NCBI GenBank assembly: GCA_914767715.1
Contig: OU612065.1
Location: forward strand, 39,310,001 to 39,374,000
Origin: Membranipora membranacea
Lineage: Eukaryota; Bryozoa; Gymnolaemata; Cheilostomatida; Membraniporidae
Length of the DNA stretch: 64,000 bases
Reading direction: 5' to 3'
A program made the position numbers and the translations under genes. Every line of letters starts with the position of its first letter. The first letter of the stretch is position 1. Below, in pieces: positions 46,932 to 60,700 of the stretch. The notes below the pieces were generated by a model. It did no database searches and was not told where the DNA came from. It saw only the letters and a list, made by a program, of their open reading frames with translations.

Positions 46932-49900
46932 CTAATAGTTGGTATGCTTCGCCTTCTGTCTTCTTGAGTGGACCATGTCATAGACAGGGTTGTGGCTGAT
47001 ACAAGAGCTAAAAATTAAAAAATAGCACAATATTCAAGGTTGGCCAACACATTGTCACATACGCAGTCAGCTAATTGTAGAGACATGCAACAACCTAGCA
47101 GAAAGAAAAATGCAGTCAGTAAGCATGAGAACAACATATCAAACTTTCCATGCATGATATGATCCTGGTATTCTGGAAGCTTTTCTCATGCCAAGATAGG
47201 AAATAGGATTTCCTGGACTGTTGAGAGACATTATTAGCGATAATTGAAGAAGGGGACAACTCCATTCAAATGTAAAATACGGTTTACCTCATAGCACAAA
47301 TTTCCAACAGTTGGAAATGGAGCTGGAGCACCAGATATCGCTATGATTATCATGATCATTTTGAGAAGGGAAAATTTACCAACAGATACCCATATACCGG
47401 CTACACTTTCCTAAATGTTGTAGTTAATATTACATGGTAACATACAAAGTGTAACCTGACACAAAGTTTACGAGGGTGACAATTACCAGTTAGAGCTAAT
47501 CTACACTATGATTATCTCTTTTTTTTGCCTAGACAAGCGAACGAATGACCCTCGTGCTCAAAGGTGGATAAGTGTTGACAACATTAAATTATAAGGCTAA
47601 ACTGTTACAGATGTCTGTATGATTTAAAAAAGCTTTGGTAACACTACTAAGATGACCAAGAAAACTAGAAATGTACACCAAGCCCGACCTATTTGTAGAG
47701 CCTCACTATGCCAAAAAAATTCCTTATACCAATACAGTTACTTTAATTTACCCCTATTATTTTGCACACAGTTTCAATTTACCAATTAACCCATCAAATT
47801 GATCACTACTGTGGAGGTTAAGGTTAGCGTTGATTTGAGGAAAAAACTATCAACATGAAAAATTAGCGCCACTTAGGTTTCTGAAAATTGGTAGAGAGAA
47901 ACCGATTGGCATATCTTTGTCCCATGAGCTGCTATTTTACTATCAATGTAAGGACCAGTGGAACAACTACGAATACAGATATATTTGTTCACATTCAAAG
48001 TTGAAGGGAACACCTTGCTTGATCTGAAGAATCATCAAGTCCAAGGATTATGTAGTCAGTTCAGCCTCTTTGAAAATTTGGTGAGCTGAGGGCAGAAGAC
48101 TTTTGTAATCATTGTTAGGGCTATTTTCAGTTAATCATCAATGTTATGAGGGTATGTCATGAAATGTGAAAAATATAAAGCTTGCTGAAACAACTACAAC
48201 ATGCCAGAAAGCAAGTAAAACGTAATAATGTCTAGCGTATTCAGATCCCAGAGCCAAAAACATGCTATCCGGTACATTAGCAAGATCCATAAACAACCCA
48301 TAAGCGTTACATATACACAGTAAATTTGATAACATCGTCTATACACCACCCACAATGCCATGCAAAAACTTTAAAGCCCACAGCCACATTAATAAGGATC
48401 CACCTCTAGGAAGGATTTGTTGGGTATGAGAAGGCAAATCCATTAGCACGGAATTAACAATCACGATTTAAACACAGCAACCAAACATCGGGCATGAGAA
48501 CAGTTAATAGCGTCGACAGCGTCAGCACGTCTTGGTGAGATGTTAGTAAACCAAGATAAGCTGACTCATATATAATACGCAACAGGCAACAGTTGATTCT
48601 TATAATAATTACCAGACAACGCAGAATGGTCTAGGTACCAGTCACTCTCCTGAATAACAACAATTACCATCAAATACAGAGAGATGATCACATTACACGG
48701 ACATGAGCAAATTACACGTACATGATCACGAAGTGCTCAGTAGTTTGATTTGAGGGGAACATCTCATGTCATGTCATCGAGATTTGAGCCAGTCATATTT
48801 ATATACACATGCATACAACTTAAACATTCCCTTATTCGATAGGGTCATCATGCATTTCTCATTTGTAATGAGCGAATTATTAGAGTGAAGTGACTAGTAG
48901 TCACTTAATTTGTATCTTATGAGCTTGTGTCAAAATCAGCAGCTGTTCATTGTGTTGAGCTCAACCAGCAAATTATAATACAAGCAGCACTTAACCACAT
49001 GGACCATAAATCTATCACAACTAGTCATGTACTTACTTGATACTCTTGATCCAGTCAGCCATGTCCTCTCCGGTGGCAGCAGACATCTTGTAGACGCTGT
49101 GTCTGCCCTCCATTACTTTACCCGTCTTCTTGTCAGTCTTACAAGCTTTGATCACCTCAGCGTTTATACCAAACAGCTCAAAGCAGAACTGCCTGCTCTG
49201 CTCCTCGGCGCATTCACGAACAGACAGACTCTCGAGGGGGATAATACCTCGTGGCTCCTTATCCTGGGGATATGAAAATGATAAGTATTTGATATATTCC
49301 GAAATTATTATGACCCCCTCCCAAGCAAAGTTTTGGTAAGCAGAATGTGGTAATGTGTAAGGTTTAACTCAACCGGTATAGTCCACATCCTACATTTGTA
49401 TGCGGGAGAAACTGGTAGTCTGTAAATAGACTTTCATTTGAGGTCATTCTTGGATATGTGACTGCCGTATAATATGAACAGAAATTGGATATAGATACAA
49501 ACTCTCACTGTTGACCTTCTGAACTGCCATAAAATTAAACTTTCAATCTAAGGGTCACCAAATACAAGCTCACTAACAATGTGTGATAAATATTTATAGA
49601 AATTTACAAAGTGAGATCATCAAAATGAACTTACAGTTGTATACTCAAAGTAGTAGAGGCATTTCCCGCTGAGGATAAACCATCTTCTCTTCCAGCTGCG
49701 ATATCGGCCACCTATAATAAGATAATAATGGTATCAATACTGTGGCCTTGGGCTCTGACTTGAGTTCATATGAAATCGAATAATGTGACAAGTATTGGAG
49801 GATTGGAGATCAAGGCCAGACATTTATAACGACCAGCTGTGTCCAGCTGTGTCCAGCTGTGTCCAGCTGTGTCGAAATAGCATAATCTGTTTAATATGAA

Positions 49901-52900
49901 AAATATGATTCATCTTTCAGAATCATGTCTCCATATCTGAGCCATATCTAATCGTAAACAATCGTGTTTGTGATTTATGAAAATCTAAGTTGATTTTGAT
50001 GAGATCACAATGGCAATAGTACCTAATATTTTGTGTTGACCTCAAATCTAACAGGGTAATATTGTATTTGTCACTTTTGAAAAACAAAGTTGAATTTAAT
50101 GAGTTCATGTATTCATAAAAGACTGGTATTTTTTGCTTCGATTCATTCATAATCATAACGATAGACCCCCTTTCATCCCTATAGCTATGATGAAAGAATG
50201 TGCACATTTATTGCTGCATTTCACTGAAAAATTCCATTTCAATTGTGTAAGTGTAAAATAACACATAGGTATCAACTATTGACTCACCCATCCTGTATTT
50301 ACTGACATAGGCGTCAAAAACCTTTTAGAATGGGTCTAACCATGCTCTATCAGCACTAAGCCCTGTGGTAATACCTCTATAGTCTATACCTATGGAACAT
50401 TCATATGATCCACTCTAATTCCAGCAAACCTATCATTATATCAGATATCATGCAGGAAAATTGTGATAACCTCACTTAGTAATGTATGTAATCCTAACCA
50501 TAACCAGTTTCAGTATCCTCCACACTTTCAAATTTTCTGTGATCAGCCATAAAATCGCCGCAAAAAGTAGCAATCAACTCCACATCTATGTTTAATGTGT
50601 GGATGAATTCTCAGCAGGACTGGCTATAATTTAACTTTTTTGAATATTGACCGTTGGATGAATTACCTTGCTTCCAGAGCCAGCCTTCTTTGTCAGGGTT
50701 GAAGAAAGTATTGTTCAAATCATTGCCGTCATCTTCAGGGATTTTGAATGGCTCCTTCTTGATCGAGTCATAGATACTCTACATGAACATAAACACATAA
50801 CATTATAATCATAACCACATAACATAGCATATAGGCTGACGAGGAAGTGAGAGAAGAGAAAACATAGAACAACATTGTGTGGTGTGTGTGGTCAAAACTA
50901 AGTAAGGCAAAGTCGTTACTGCTGAGCCTACTTATATCCTACTTCCCTGTTTCGAAGATAAATAGGGGAATTATTCTGATAAAGGCAGTCATGTTTGTCT
51001 AACAATCTGAGTTATCTGGAAAAATTCCCTGTCAACTGATAACTTATCCAACATAAATTTACACAGCTATGTGCCTATCGTAGTGTGATGAATGCCTGGA
51101 TCAAGCGCAATCCAGACTGCTTGCATTTAGAGTAGTATGAAAACGACTGAAATGCGGGAAAATTGGATCAAACTTGGATGCCATTCCTGTGTGTGACAGA
51201 CAGGCACTATAAGTTATGGCACCAAACGGAGCTGCAGCTTTCTGGATTCCTTTTAGCTTATGGAATGAGTGAGCATACTGGTTGTGGTGTCAGTTAGCAT
51301 ACTGAATCAAAATCGTACAACTCATTAAACACAAATCTAACACTTCCACTGTAGGAGACCCCGAATATAAGATACACATACCAGTGCCAAAAGTGACACA
51401 GTGAAAATAGATATTAATTGACCACAGTGGGCTTCTCAGAGCACCTGCCTGCCTGCCTACCTCAAGTAAATCTCTCGGCAGGTCGCCTCCATCGTTGATA
51501 CCTCTATTCATGCTGACAAACTGCTCTATATCTGGTTTGTTCTTGACGCTGGGATTATGCAGGCTTGTGTTCAACATGATAATAGAGAAAGCCAACACAT
51601 AACATGTGTCTACAATAAAAATACATAAGTGCGCTATTACTCATGGGAACGAATCCGCCCAGGGTAACTTATGTGTGTATGTCAACAGGGATTAATTTCT
51701 ATGATGTGCAAATAGGAACCACCCTCAATCAAGACAAGACAAACCACAGTCTGCACTTTCTATAGCAGCTACCTCAAAACTGTCTTTAGATTCACTAGAG
51801 ATTAAATCTAGGATTTCTTTAGATACATTGTAATCTGAGTAAATCAATCAGCTGTCATAAAAAAAAAACCTCACAAGTAGCTGAGACAGCTGCAGTCTCA
51901 AATTACTAATGTATACAATGTGTTAACTGGCAGCCAAAACATTGAGCTGAGCTACCAGGCAGCTCACAACATACATCCAAGTATCAATAAACATGAGGGC
52001 TTCTTCTTATCGCTGTGTTTATATAGCTGTGGCTCAGTGTCAGCACATGAAAGTTAGCGGATAGAGATTGATACAATCTTGAAAGCTTAATGATAGTTAT
52101 TTGATGACAATAGTGATGCCCAGTGCAGCCCTCGCTGGCTGTAGTTTAATTATTCCCGTCAAAATGTGAGAAGAGCACAGACCGATTGATGAGCAGCGGA
52201 AAACCACAACTGGTTACTGGATTATGACTTGCAGAATTTACCAAACCCTGATATTCTGCAGGCTCTGCATACCAGCATCAAGATGAAGAGGGCGTTATGA
52301 ACCACTTAACGTTACATCTCAACATCTCAAACCCAAAACAAACCCTGATAATACTGTAAAATGTGATGCCTAATTTGTTGAGTCTATCTAGGTTAATCAA
52401 AAAGCTTTGTCGATAATGGAGAAGTTTTGCTACACACAATTAACAATCAAAGGCCAATACACTAGGGAAGGTTAAATCAGTCAACGTCACAATACAGAAT
52501 ACTGACCAGTAGTAGTGAATATATCCGGATTCAGCTCACAATATCTCTCAGCGAATTTCTCCATCATTCTGTCGATCTTCTGAGCCTCTCCGGGTAGCCT
52601 GAAGCTCCATAGGAACTGTCTCAGAGCTGAGACTATAAGCATACCCTGTAACTCCTGCAGACAGACAAACGCGTGCAGAACCTCCAGGTGGAACGGCTCC
52701 CTAAAATATAACAACACAGAACATTGTGTCCTATCTCATTAATGCAGGCCAACTGAAAGCGCGACGACAGAAAAGCTGTACCAAGAAATAGGACAGTCCC
52801 ATAATCTTTCAAATAGACATGAAAAGTTTAACGACCTGTACATTGTCTGACAAAGACATATGGTTGAGGTCGGATGCCGTTACGTTACAGCAGTGGAATC

Positions 52901-55281
52901 AAACTTTGTGGCTACCTTTTTTTTTACAATTTGCAACAACATACATATAGAATATAGATTTTTAATTTAGATTGTAGCACTATTGTGACGAACACCCTGG
53001 ATAGTACACAAATACTGACTGCTTTTACAGATATGAAGACCACCACAAGAATTTTAAAATACCAGGGCTGTACCACTGGTCTCAAGATAGTCTGGCACAA
53101 CCCAGCATACTTGTCTGAGGTAATCAAGCCAAGTTATTCATTTACTAGCTGTTGAATAAATGAAATGTCACAAAAAACTCATCACGCTGGCACATTCAGG
53201 GTTTGGGCTGAGGACAGGAATAATTAGCTATGTAGATATTGTGGTTATGTAACCAAGCCCTGTTGTGTCATATTTGCTCATTAGAGAAACAGTCACGATA
53301 AGCTAGGGAATTATGTATATCATTCAATAGGTGAAAATATCTATTGTAGCGCTAAGCAGTGGAGCAACAACACAAAAATATGTACACTATAGATTTACAG
53401 TTGTCAGCAGAGCACTGGCTGATTATAATACAATCCTCTATTGATATACTATTTAGTAGGATAAGCTTTATAATCTCATTAAATATGTCTAACTAAACAT
53501 ACATAATCAGCTAATTACAGGCTGTAGGCAGGCTAAGTGAGTCAATGATCTGTTTAGTTAGAATTAGCTAAATTATGACTACACGATAACATGAATGCTA
53601 TAGTCATACTTCTTGGCTCTACATAGCATGTTCATGTTGTAACATGGAAATTAATCTAGTACATACTTTTCTCCTAAGTAATCGCCGATAGCTGTCTTGT
53701 TGAGTCCGTCACTGTAGAGGAACTTGGCTACTTCCTCGTGTTTTTTCTCCAGTAATCCTTCTTCCACAAGGTAGTCTATTCCCTACACAAACAAGTCAAC
53801 ACATGTAATGAATAAAACACCTTGATAGATGGCTGTAAGTACCAGTCCCACTCATAAATCATCTCACAATACTTCACATAGTTTAGTGCTTCCTTCAAAC
53901 GAATTAGCTGACATAAGAAGGCTACTGAACTAGAGGGATGAATCATAACATTCAACCAACAGTATTATACTTAACTGTCATGTTATGGGTACAATCATGC
54001 CTGCTTTAGTGACAAATGGATAGAGCTTGTGTTCTCTTGTTTTGTTCACAATAAAACTTTCTATGATAAGTACACACTGAGAACCAATTTGTTGACATAA
54101 TACAGTGAACTTCACTGCAGCACTGATATGTATATGGGAATGTATATAATTATTTCAATGTGAGGGTAATCATGGGTAAACATACAAACATCAGCTGTAA
54201 ACACAACTACTTTTATCTTGAGCAGTAGGCTAAATGGGAGGCTATGTGGTTCACATGCTACTAGCATACCTTGTGTGGGCTCATATTGAATTTCTTTTTA
54301 CCCATGATCAATTTCTTCTCTCTAGTATTCTCTCGGCTAAAAAAGAAACATGATCTATCATGTAGCGGTATCTCTAGTGGGTGGCATAATAATATACGCA
54401 ATAACCTCATGGCGATTGCCAGATTTTGGTTCAATGACTGCTTTCCGCAACATGATTTGATAACTGAGTTTGTCCCTCTTACCTTTCATCATCTACATCC
54501 ATACTGTCCATCTCCTCAGATATTCCTGAGATCTCCATTTGTAGCATCTGAAATCATAACAGCAATGTTAGTCCAGGAAAACAAAAAACATAGTAATGTA
54601 AGGTCATCTACCAGCAACTAGTGCAGAGTTTGAGCCCCTTGCAGGATTATTTTGCTAGTCAAAAAATAAAATAATTTATGTTTATCAGACCAGGTGAGGG
54701 TGAATCATAAGATTTTAGTGTCCAGATAGCTACTAAAACAGGTATCCTATCAAAATAGGTTCATGTCATCAAACTCACTCTTATTTCATCGATGAGTTTT
54801 TCTTTACGCCTCTGTATCTTCTCCAGCAGATGACACTCATCATGAGTCAGGTCTAAAAAGGTCCGAATAGTTGGATTATTTAGTGTAACATATCACTGAG
54901 CCAAACCTACACATTCATCAACCATTCTGCTTGTGTGAAATTCACCTCGACGAAGCAGTACTACACAGTCAGCATATGAAGAGTCTTGGGGAAATTATAT
55001 CCTGGTGAGAATATCTCACAGACACAGAAGCATTAATAAGATAAGATTATTTGTCACTAGCATCAGAGATGAAGCAAAACTACTTGGCAGATTAGTTTAG
55101 AAATTTAATGCTTGTGGGAATAACTTCAGATACACAATCCATACCAATAAGATAGGCGTATATATGTCTATTATGAATATGTCATATATATATATATATT
55201 CAAAGTCCAATGCCGGTACAATATATCTACACTTCAATAATTGATCTTACCGTTCAGACTGAACCCAGCATCCATCTTCAT
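46932..55281 (-). CDS. CYTH1: Cytohesin (Sec7-PH Arf guanine-nucleotide exchange factor), complete
   Basis: Eleven exons (-): 55251-55281, 54779-54852, 54483-54547, 54270-54336, 53667-53782, 52507-52700, 51461-51609, 50667-50778, 49635-49711, 49037-49263, 46932-47007. They join in frame to 395 aa (vertebrate cytohesins about 398-400). Order: N-terminal coiled coil (about 12-57, [17 protein letters not shown]); Sec7 domain (about 65-245) with [13 protein letters not shown], the catalytic glutamate finger E156 in [13 protein letters not shown], and [15 protein letters not shown] domain (about 262-375) with [13 protein letters not shown] and [20 protein letters not shown]; and a basic C-terminal helix (SRRQKAK). 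The K/R residues for PIP3 headgroup binding are kept. It catalyses GDP-GTP exchange on Arf1/Arf6 at PIP3-rich membranes. One gene probably represents vertebrate CYTH1-4 and Drosophila steppke, so the symbol is by family only. An additional non-coding 5' exon may exist upstream. Confidence 0.95.
47008..49036. other. Largest cytohesin intron (last), nothing recognised
   Basis: Two kilobases between the PH exon and the short terminal exon. It contains a perfect small palindrome (AAGTGACTAGTAGTCACTT near 48887-48905), but no coding or repeat unit was recognised. Confidence 0.4.
49833..49873. repeat. 10-bp tandem repeat CCAGCTGTGT x4
   Basis: Four exact head-to-tail copies in a cytohesin intron, about 120 bp upstream (in gene orientation) of the first PH exon. 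Each unit contains the E-box CAGCTG. Confidence 0.9.
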
Positions 55282-57754
55282 CTTTGTCAGTAATCACAGA
55301 GATAAAGAATGTCCTTGTAAGACTAGAGAAAGCAGTCTTTAATCCCTCTTGAAAATCCTGAAAGGCATACACCAACGTAATATTTAATACATTGAGAGAT
55401 CACATTACTACAGGTTAGGCAGAATACATCTACCTCACACAATCATAAACCAGTATGTGTATGTCATCAATAACATGCCTATCATATAAAAAGCAAAACA
55501 TGGATACAAACAGTTCAGCTTTGCAAGGAGTACAGGACCCAGGAGTTCACTCTAACTCCTTGACTTGAGCTGTGGGAGAGTTGTCTTTACTATGTAATTC
55601 AATTAATTAAGGCCGCCACACTCACAGCAGCGGGTGGGTGGAAACAGGGAGACTTCTCCCCGGTGTAAGCTAAATGTACATTCCTAGTGTAGTCCTAGCC
55701 TCTAGGACAACAATCGTTTCAATTGAACACATAATTTTCAGAAGAAAGGACAAGCTAAGAATCCAGAAATATATTATTTAAAGAATTACAACAAACAAAA
55801 CATTGTTTTGATTAATTATTTACTTAGTTTACAAAAGAGTAGAGAATTAAGTTTCAAGCAATGAACTCCCCTTGACTTGAGGGAGTTCATTGTTTCAAGT
55901 AAGTTAAAGTGGTCTGGACACCCATTCTTTTCAGCAAGGCTTAACTCAGTTTTACAGGAGGGGATACGCTTTGTCCTGCTAATAGTCATGAACTCACCTT
56001 TCACAGGGCTGACTGGAGACAGGCCTGTGAAACTAGAAGAATACCAACTTGGGCTGATGAACCTCACAGTCCAATGACAATCTATGAAAGTGAAATTTAC
56101 TAAGATTTAGACCTAGTCATCATACTATGACAACTTTGCCTGCTCATCCAATACCTATAATTAGAGCCTAACCTCACTCATTGAATTATGTCTGAATTTC
56201 GGACTATACAATAATTTCTAATTTGCGTAATATCCGGTGTAAGTTCCGTGTGAAGTGCCCGGATGACAATAATTCACCAATAGAAACGAGGTTTGGAAAG
56301 AAAGAAAACTGACTCAGATTGAAACACATTTTTCCCTCTAAAATTTGTACTGATTTTCCCGGTGTATCTCTTTAACAACACGCTTTAAGAAATTAATATA
56401 TTCTCTGGGATTAATAAAAGAGCATTCTGCCCTTAGTGGTTAACAGGTATGTCGTTATATGATACTCTTTTGTGCAGTTATTATGTTGTTAATTTGCCAA
56501 ATATTATTGGTTTGGTAGTATCAAGTTCAAGATGGAAAGTAGTGGTTTTTTTTTGGGAATTCCACATGCTCACAGTCACTCAGTCACTGCCAATACCAAC
56601 AACTCAACTGAGGTTCTGTCTACAACATTATCACCACCACAAACCTCAATCATCATATTTTGCTGGTTGGTTTGGCTGACACAGTCATAGATAGATAGAT
56701 AGTACTAGTCTAGTGGTGTAACAAACATGCTTGTTTGTTTGTTATTGTTAACTCCAACAGGGCCATGGATGGGCCAGTGTATGAGTATAGCCTATACAAA
56801 TTCACACATTGGACCCAAGACCCTGCAGGATTTACAATAAGAATAACAAACAAGCATGTACACTACTATACTATGACAATGTTCATGATCAACCATTCCC
56901 CCAAAACAAAAGTTTGTTTTGGAAGTGGAGAAAAATGGACTTTTGCTTAGTGCGCATACATGCATGCTTGTGGCTCCTGACACCCATGTGTCAGTGTACA
57001 CTTCCTACACAATTAGATATAGGCCTACAGATTATTTAGATGGTTTGTGAATCTGCTTAGCTTAGGCCTACCTGTAACCAATGAACTTAATTCATTGCTG
57101 TAACCTGTTCATACTCTCGCATGAATAAATTATTGTGATATACAATCCACCTCCCCTGATTATTGCTTATCTCCCATTGTCCGTATATATCTATGTGATA
57201 TATCTCTTCTTCATGACCAACGCTCTGTGAATAATAAAGCATATGCTGTGTTCATAGCTAGGTAACCTAGGCCTACCTGCAAGTTCCCCAATTGGGGAGA
57301 CCAATGAGCTATAATAACACTATTCTTTAGTGTGAGTAACGAATCACATTCTTGCAAGCAGATTTTCTATTCCGTCTTTCCGTCATAGCCCTGGTTTAAA
57401 AATTTGTACAGGCTTAGGCCTACACAGTACAAATCTTACTGTGTTATAGGACTTGTTAAGTTATGCGGTTGGTGTTTGTCGATTTTTTTGATCAGTACCA
57501 AAATACTTTTCTTGAATTAGAGATACCGAGCCACACATACATGGTGCTGTGTGTTTATTTGATCCATTAACTTTCATTGTGTATCGGTATTTCAATTCAG
57601 ATGAGATCTTGCCGTGTCTCTACCATCTTGATACACGGATCTAACAAAGGATAGTTGACAGAACAGCTAGGATGATAGCTTGCTAAGTGTGATGTACCTG
57701 TGAGTCCTTGCCGGTGTTAGGAGGGAAGAACAGTGACATCCATCTGTTGTGCTG
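55282..57754. other. Divergent intergenic region between cytohesin and USP36
   Basis: About 2.5 kb between opposite start codons, expected to contain both promoters and possibly non-coding 5' exons. Notable contents: a hairpin CAATGAACTCCC...GGGAGTTCATTG (about 55859-55892); a short (GATA)n near 56688-56702; and four copies of the palindrome TAGGCCTA followed by CA/CC between about 57020 and 57425. No coding gene was recognised. Confidence 0.45.
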
Positions 57755-60700
57755 ATGGTTGCTATGCCAGCACTGGCTGCCGACTGGAGCAGTGGTGATG
57801 GAACTGGTGCTGGCAACTACAGCAGACCAACAGAAGCAACACACAGTAAACGCTATAACTTCTTCAGCTCTGACGAGGAAACGACTCCAACTAAAAACAC
57901 TAACGGTCAGTTATCGAACAGGCATAGTAATGACCATCGGATTCCTTAAAATGATGTATTCTGATGTCCTCACTGTCTTCGACTGTCAATCTACTGCCTG
58001 TATAAGCTCATTATCCAATTTGGGAGTTGCTTGACCTTGAATCCAAAAGTGAGTGCGCTTGACATGAACCAAGACCAATTAGTGAAGGACTGAAACATTA
58101 TTACCCATAGTGTTAGTTTTCATGCTCTTCACATGGTAAAGCAAGTGGGGAGCTAAGCTCAGAGCTGTGAACATACCAGAGTATATGTAAACAGGGAATT
58201 CCAGACCTTTAAAAATTTCAGTGTTATGAGATACAATTTGTGAAATACGTATACATATCAAGAAAACCTAGTATAGGTCATTCCTGGTACTAAAATATTG
58301 TTTTTATCAGCATAACTCAACATAATATATAATAAGCCCATCTACAGAAAGGAAATCTGCTATTGAAGTATTGTCAGACTTAACTATCCTGTGGGCGCTA
58401 TGTTCAACTAGTCGATAACATATTTTCACATAGGTGGTGGAGCCAGGGCCCAGTATCCCATGAAAAGCTGTATGAACCTTAATGGTGCTACGGCTTTCCA
58501 CCAAGTAAGTGATGGGATAGCAGAGCCAAAGGTACACCTCTTTGATCAGAGTAAGCTCACACTACAGTGGAGTGATGCCTTGCCTGCTGGTGCTGGATTG
58601 TCAAATCTCGGGAACACTTGCTTTCTGAACAGTGTACTACAGTGTCTGTCTTACACTGCTCCTCTCGCCCACCATCTAACCAGAGATGGACACAAAAGGA
58701 CTTGTAAGTAGCTCTCCATCGTTAGGCATGTTTTTCTCCTGTGGTTATTGATTGCAGATGGATTTATACAATTTTTTATCTGTCAAATACGAGTAAACGA
58801 CTGTAATTATGCCTGCTTTAGTCATTAAAACACAGAATGGTAGACCTAGTGTTGCTTGAAAATCCTAATTTTTTCTTTATTATCATCATTTTATTTCAGG
58901 TAAAGCGAATGACTTCTGTATGCTGTGTGCTCTTCAAGACCATCTCGTTAAATGTTACAAGTTGCGAGGCAATGCATTCAAACCCCTACAAATTCTACAA
59001 AACTTAAAAAGTAAGTAATGTATCTACATGGGAAACAATTTGGGTGAACTTTCAGTCAATTTGTTAACCATATATTAAAAATGTTTTGCTGGGAGTCAAT
59101 GTTATCCTTCTACATGATTTACGACACACAGCATACTGTAGCACTGCACATACCACTGCACAATATGCGAGTCTTCAGCGAGAAACCATGAGGCTAGCAT
59201 TGTTTGGAGGTTCTGGGTTGCTAAGTCAAAGGGACATGTGATTTTTTTACAAAATCTTTAGGTTTGTTTGAGTCAAAATTAACTTTCCTTTATAATCATT
59301 GTACAGGTATCGCCCGATGTCTCACCTGGGGACAACAGGAGGATGCACATGAGTTCCTGCGCTATGTGGTGGATTCAATGCAGAAGTCATGTCTTGCTGG
59401 TACTAATGGGTAAGAGTACTTTATTAATTACTGGTGTTAGACATACTATTTGCTGACAAAAATTTCGCCGTAGCTTGGTCTGCTTCCTGAGAATAGGTTA
59501 ACAATGTTTGGCACTTAAATTAGGGGCCAGAGTTGTAGACATTTATCATGGCTTGATGGGATAAATAGAGATATTGTGCTTATCAATGTGGTTGTAATTT
59601 GTAGATAATATGGATAGATGGATTAGTGTTAAACAACTTGACATTCACCTCATTGGCCCCCAGGTTAAAATGTTAATGCCCTTCTTTCAAGGCTAAATGT
59701 GATTGTAATGAACTTGGATACCCTCAAGTTGGTGACCATCTGATGGTTCTTGCCAGTTGTGTGGCAATCAAGTTGTTGTCGTAGTATTGATGTTGATAGG
59801 GAAATGTTACAAGAGGTTTGGAGCAATTATCATACCAAAATATATTTAAAGGCTGTTGGAAAAAATAATTGTTGTGTTCTCTTGTAACAACGAGGCCTGA
59901 TTGTATTATGATGTGAGTTCAGTTGTTTGCCCCACTGATATCCTCTAAATCATTCTACTTTTACTTAACTCTAGACTTGACAGACGAAGTAAGGAGACCA
60001 CTTTTGTGCATCAGGTATTTGGTGGTTACCTCAGGAGTCAGGTTAAATGTCTCAAGTGTCACCACGCCTCTAATACTTACGACCCCTATCTCGACCTCAG
60101 CGTTGATATCAAGGTATTTAAAGATCACAGTGCTGAAAAGAGGGTTATCTTGAAATCCGCTTATAGTAGGATAAAAAGTATTTTTGATTCAGAATCTGCA
60201 CCATTGAAAACTGATAGGGACATAGTTTGGGAAATATTTTTGGTATTCGGTTCGTCAATTATATCAATTTCTGCCAGTTTTGCGGACCATTTGGCAGAAT
60301 TTTTCTCGAATTTTGTCACTTAAATTAAGATTTATCAACATTCGAGCCTCCAATGATTTGGAAACCCTGTCTCGCAGGGTTTTCAATGATGCGGATTCTG
60401 AATCAAAAATCAATTTTATCCTAACATAAGCGGTTTTCAAGAAAACCCTCTTTCAGCACGTTTTTGCTATGCGGCGTGAGTTAAAAGCATAGAGTTATAG
60501 GGGGATAACTCTATGGTTAAAAGATCAAACTGGAGAGAGGACAACTCCGAATTGAGACATAAATCAGAGCTCAGAAAACTGTCTATTATTGTGTAGCTCC
60601 GGTGTTGTGGCCCATTTTTCATTTGTTCCACTGTGTTGTTTTCTGTTTTTTAGTGGCTTGAGTGACATTTATTGCATTAAGTCCACTGCCAATGTACATG

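Noticed and set aside
57749-57754. Earlier non-ATG start for USP36
   Set aside because: The codon at 57749 is GTG; the first ATG in frame is 57755.
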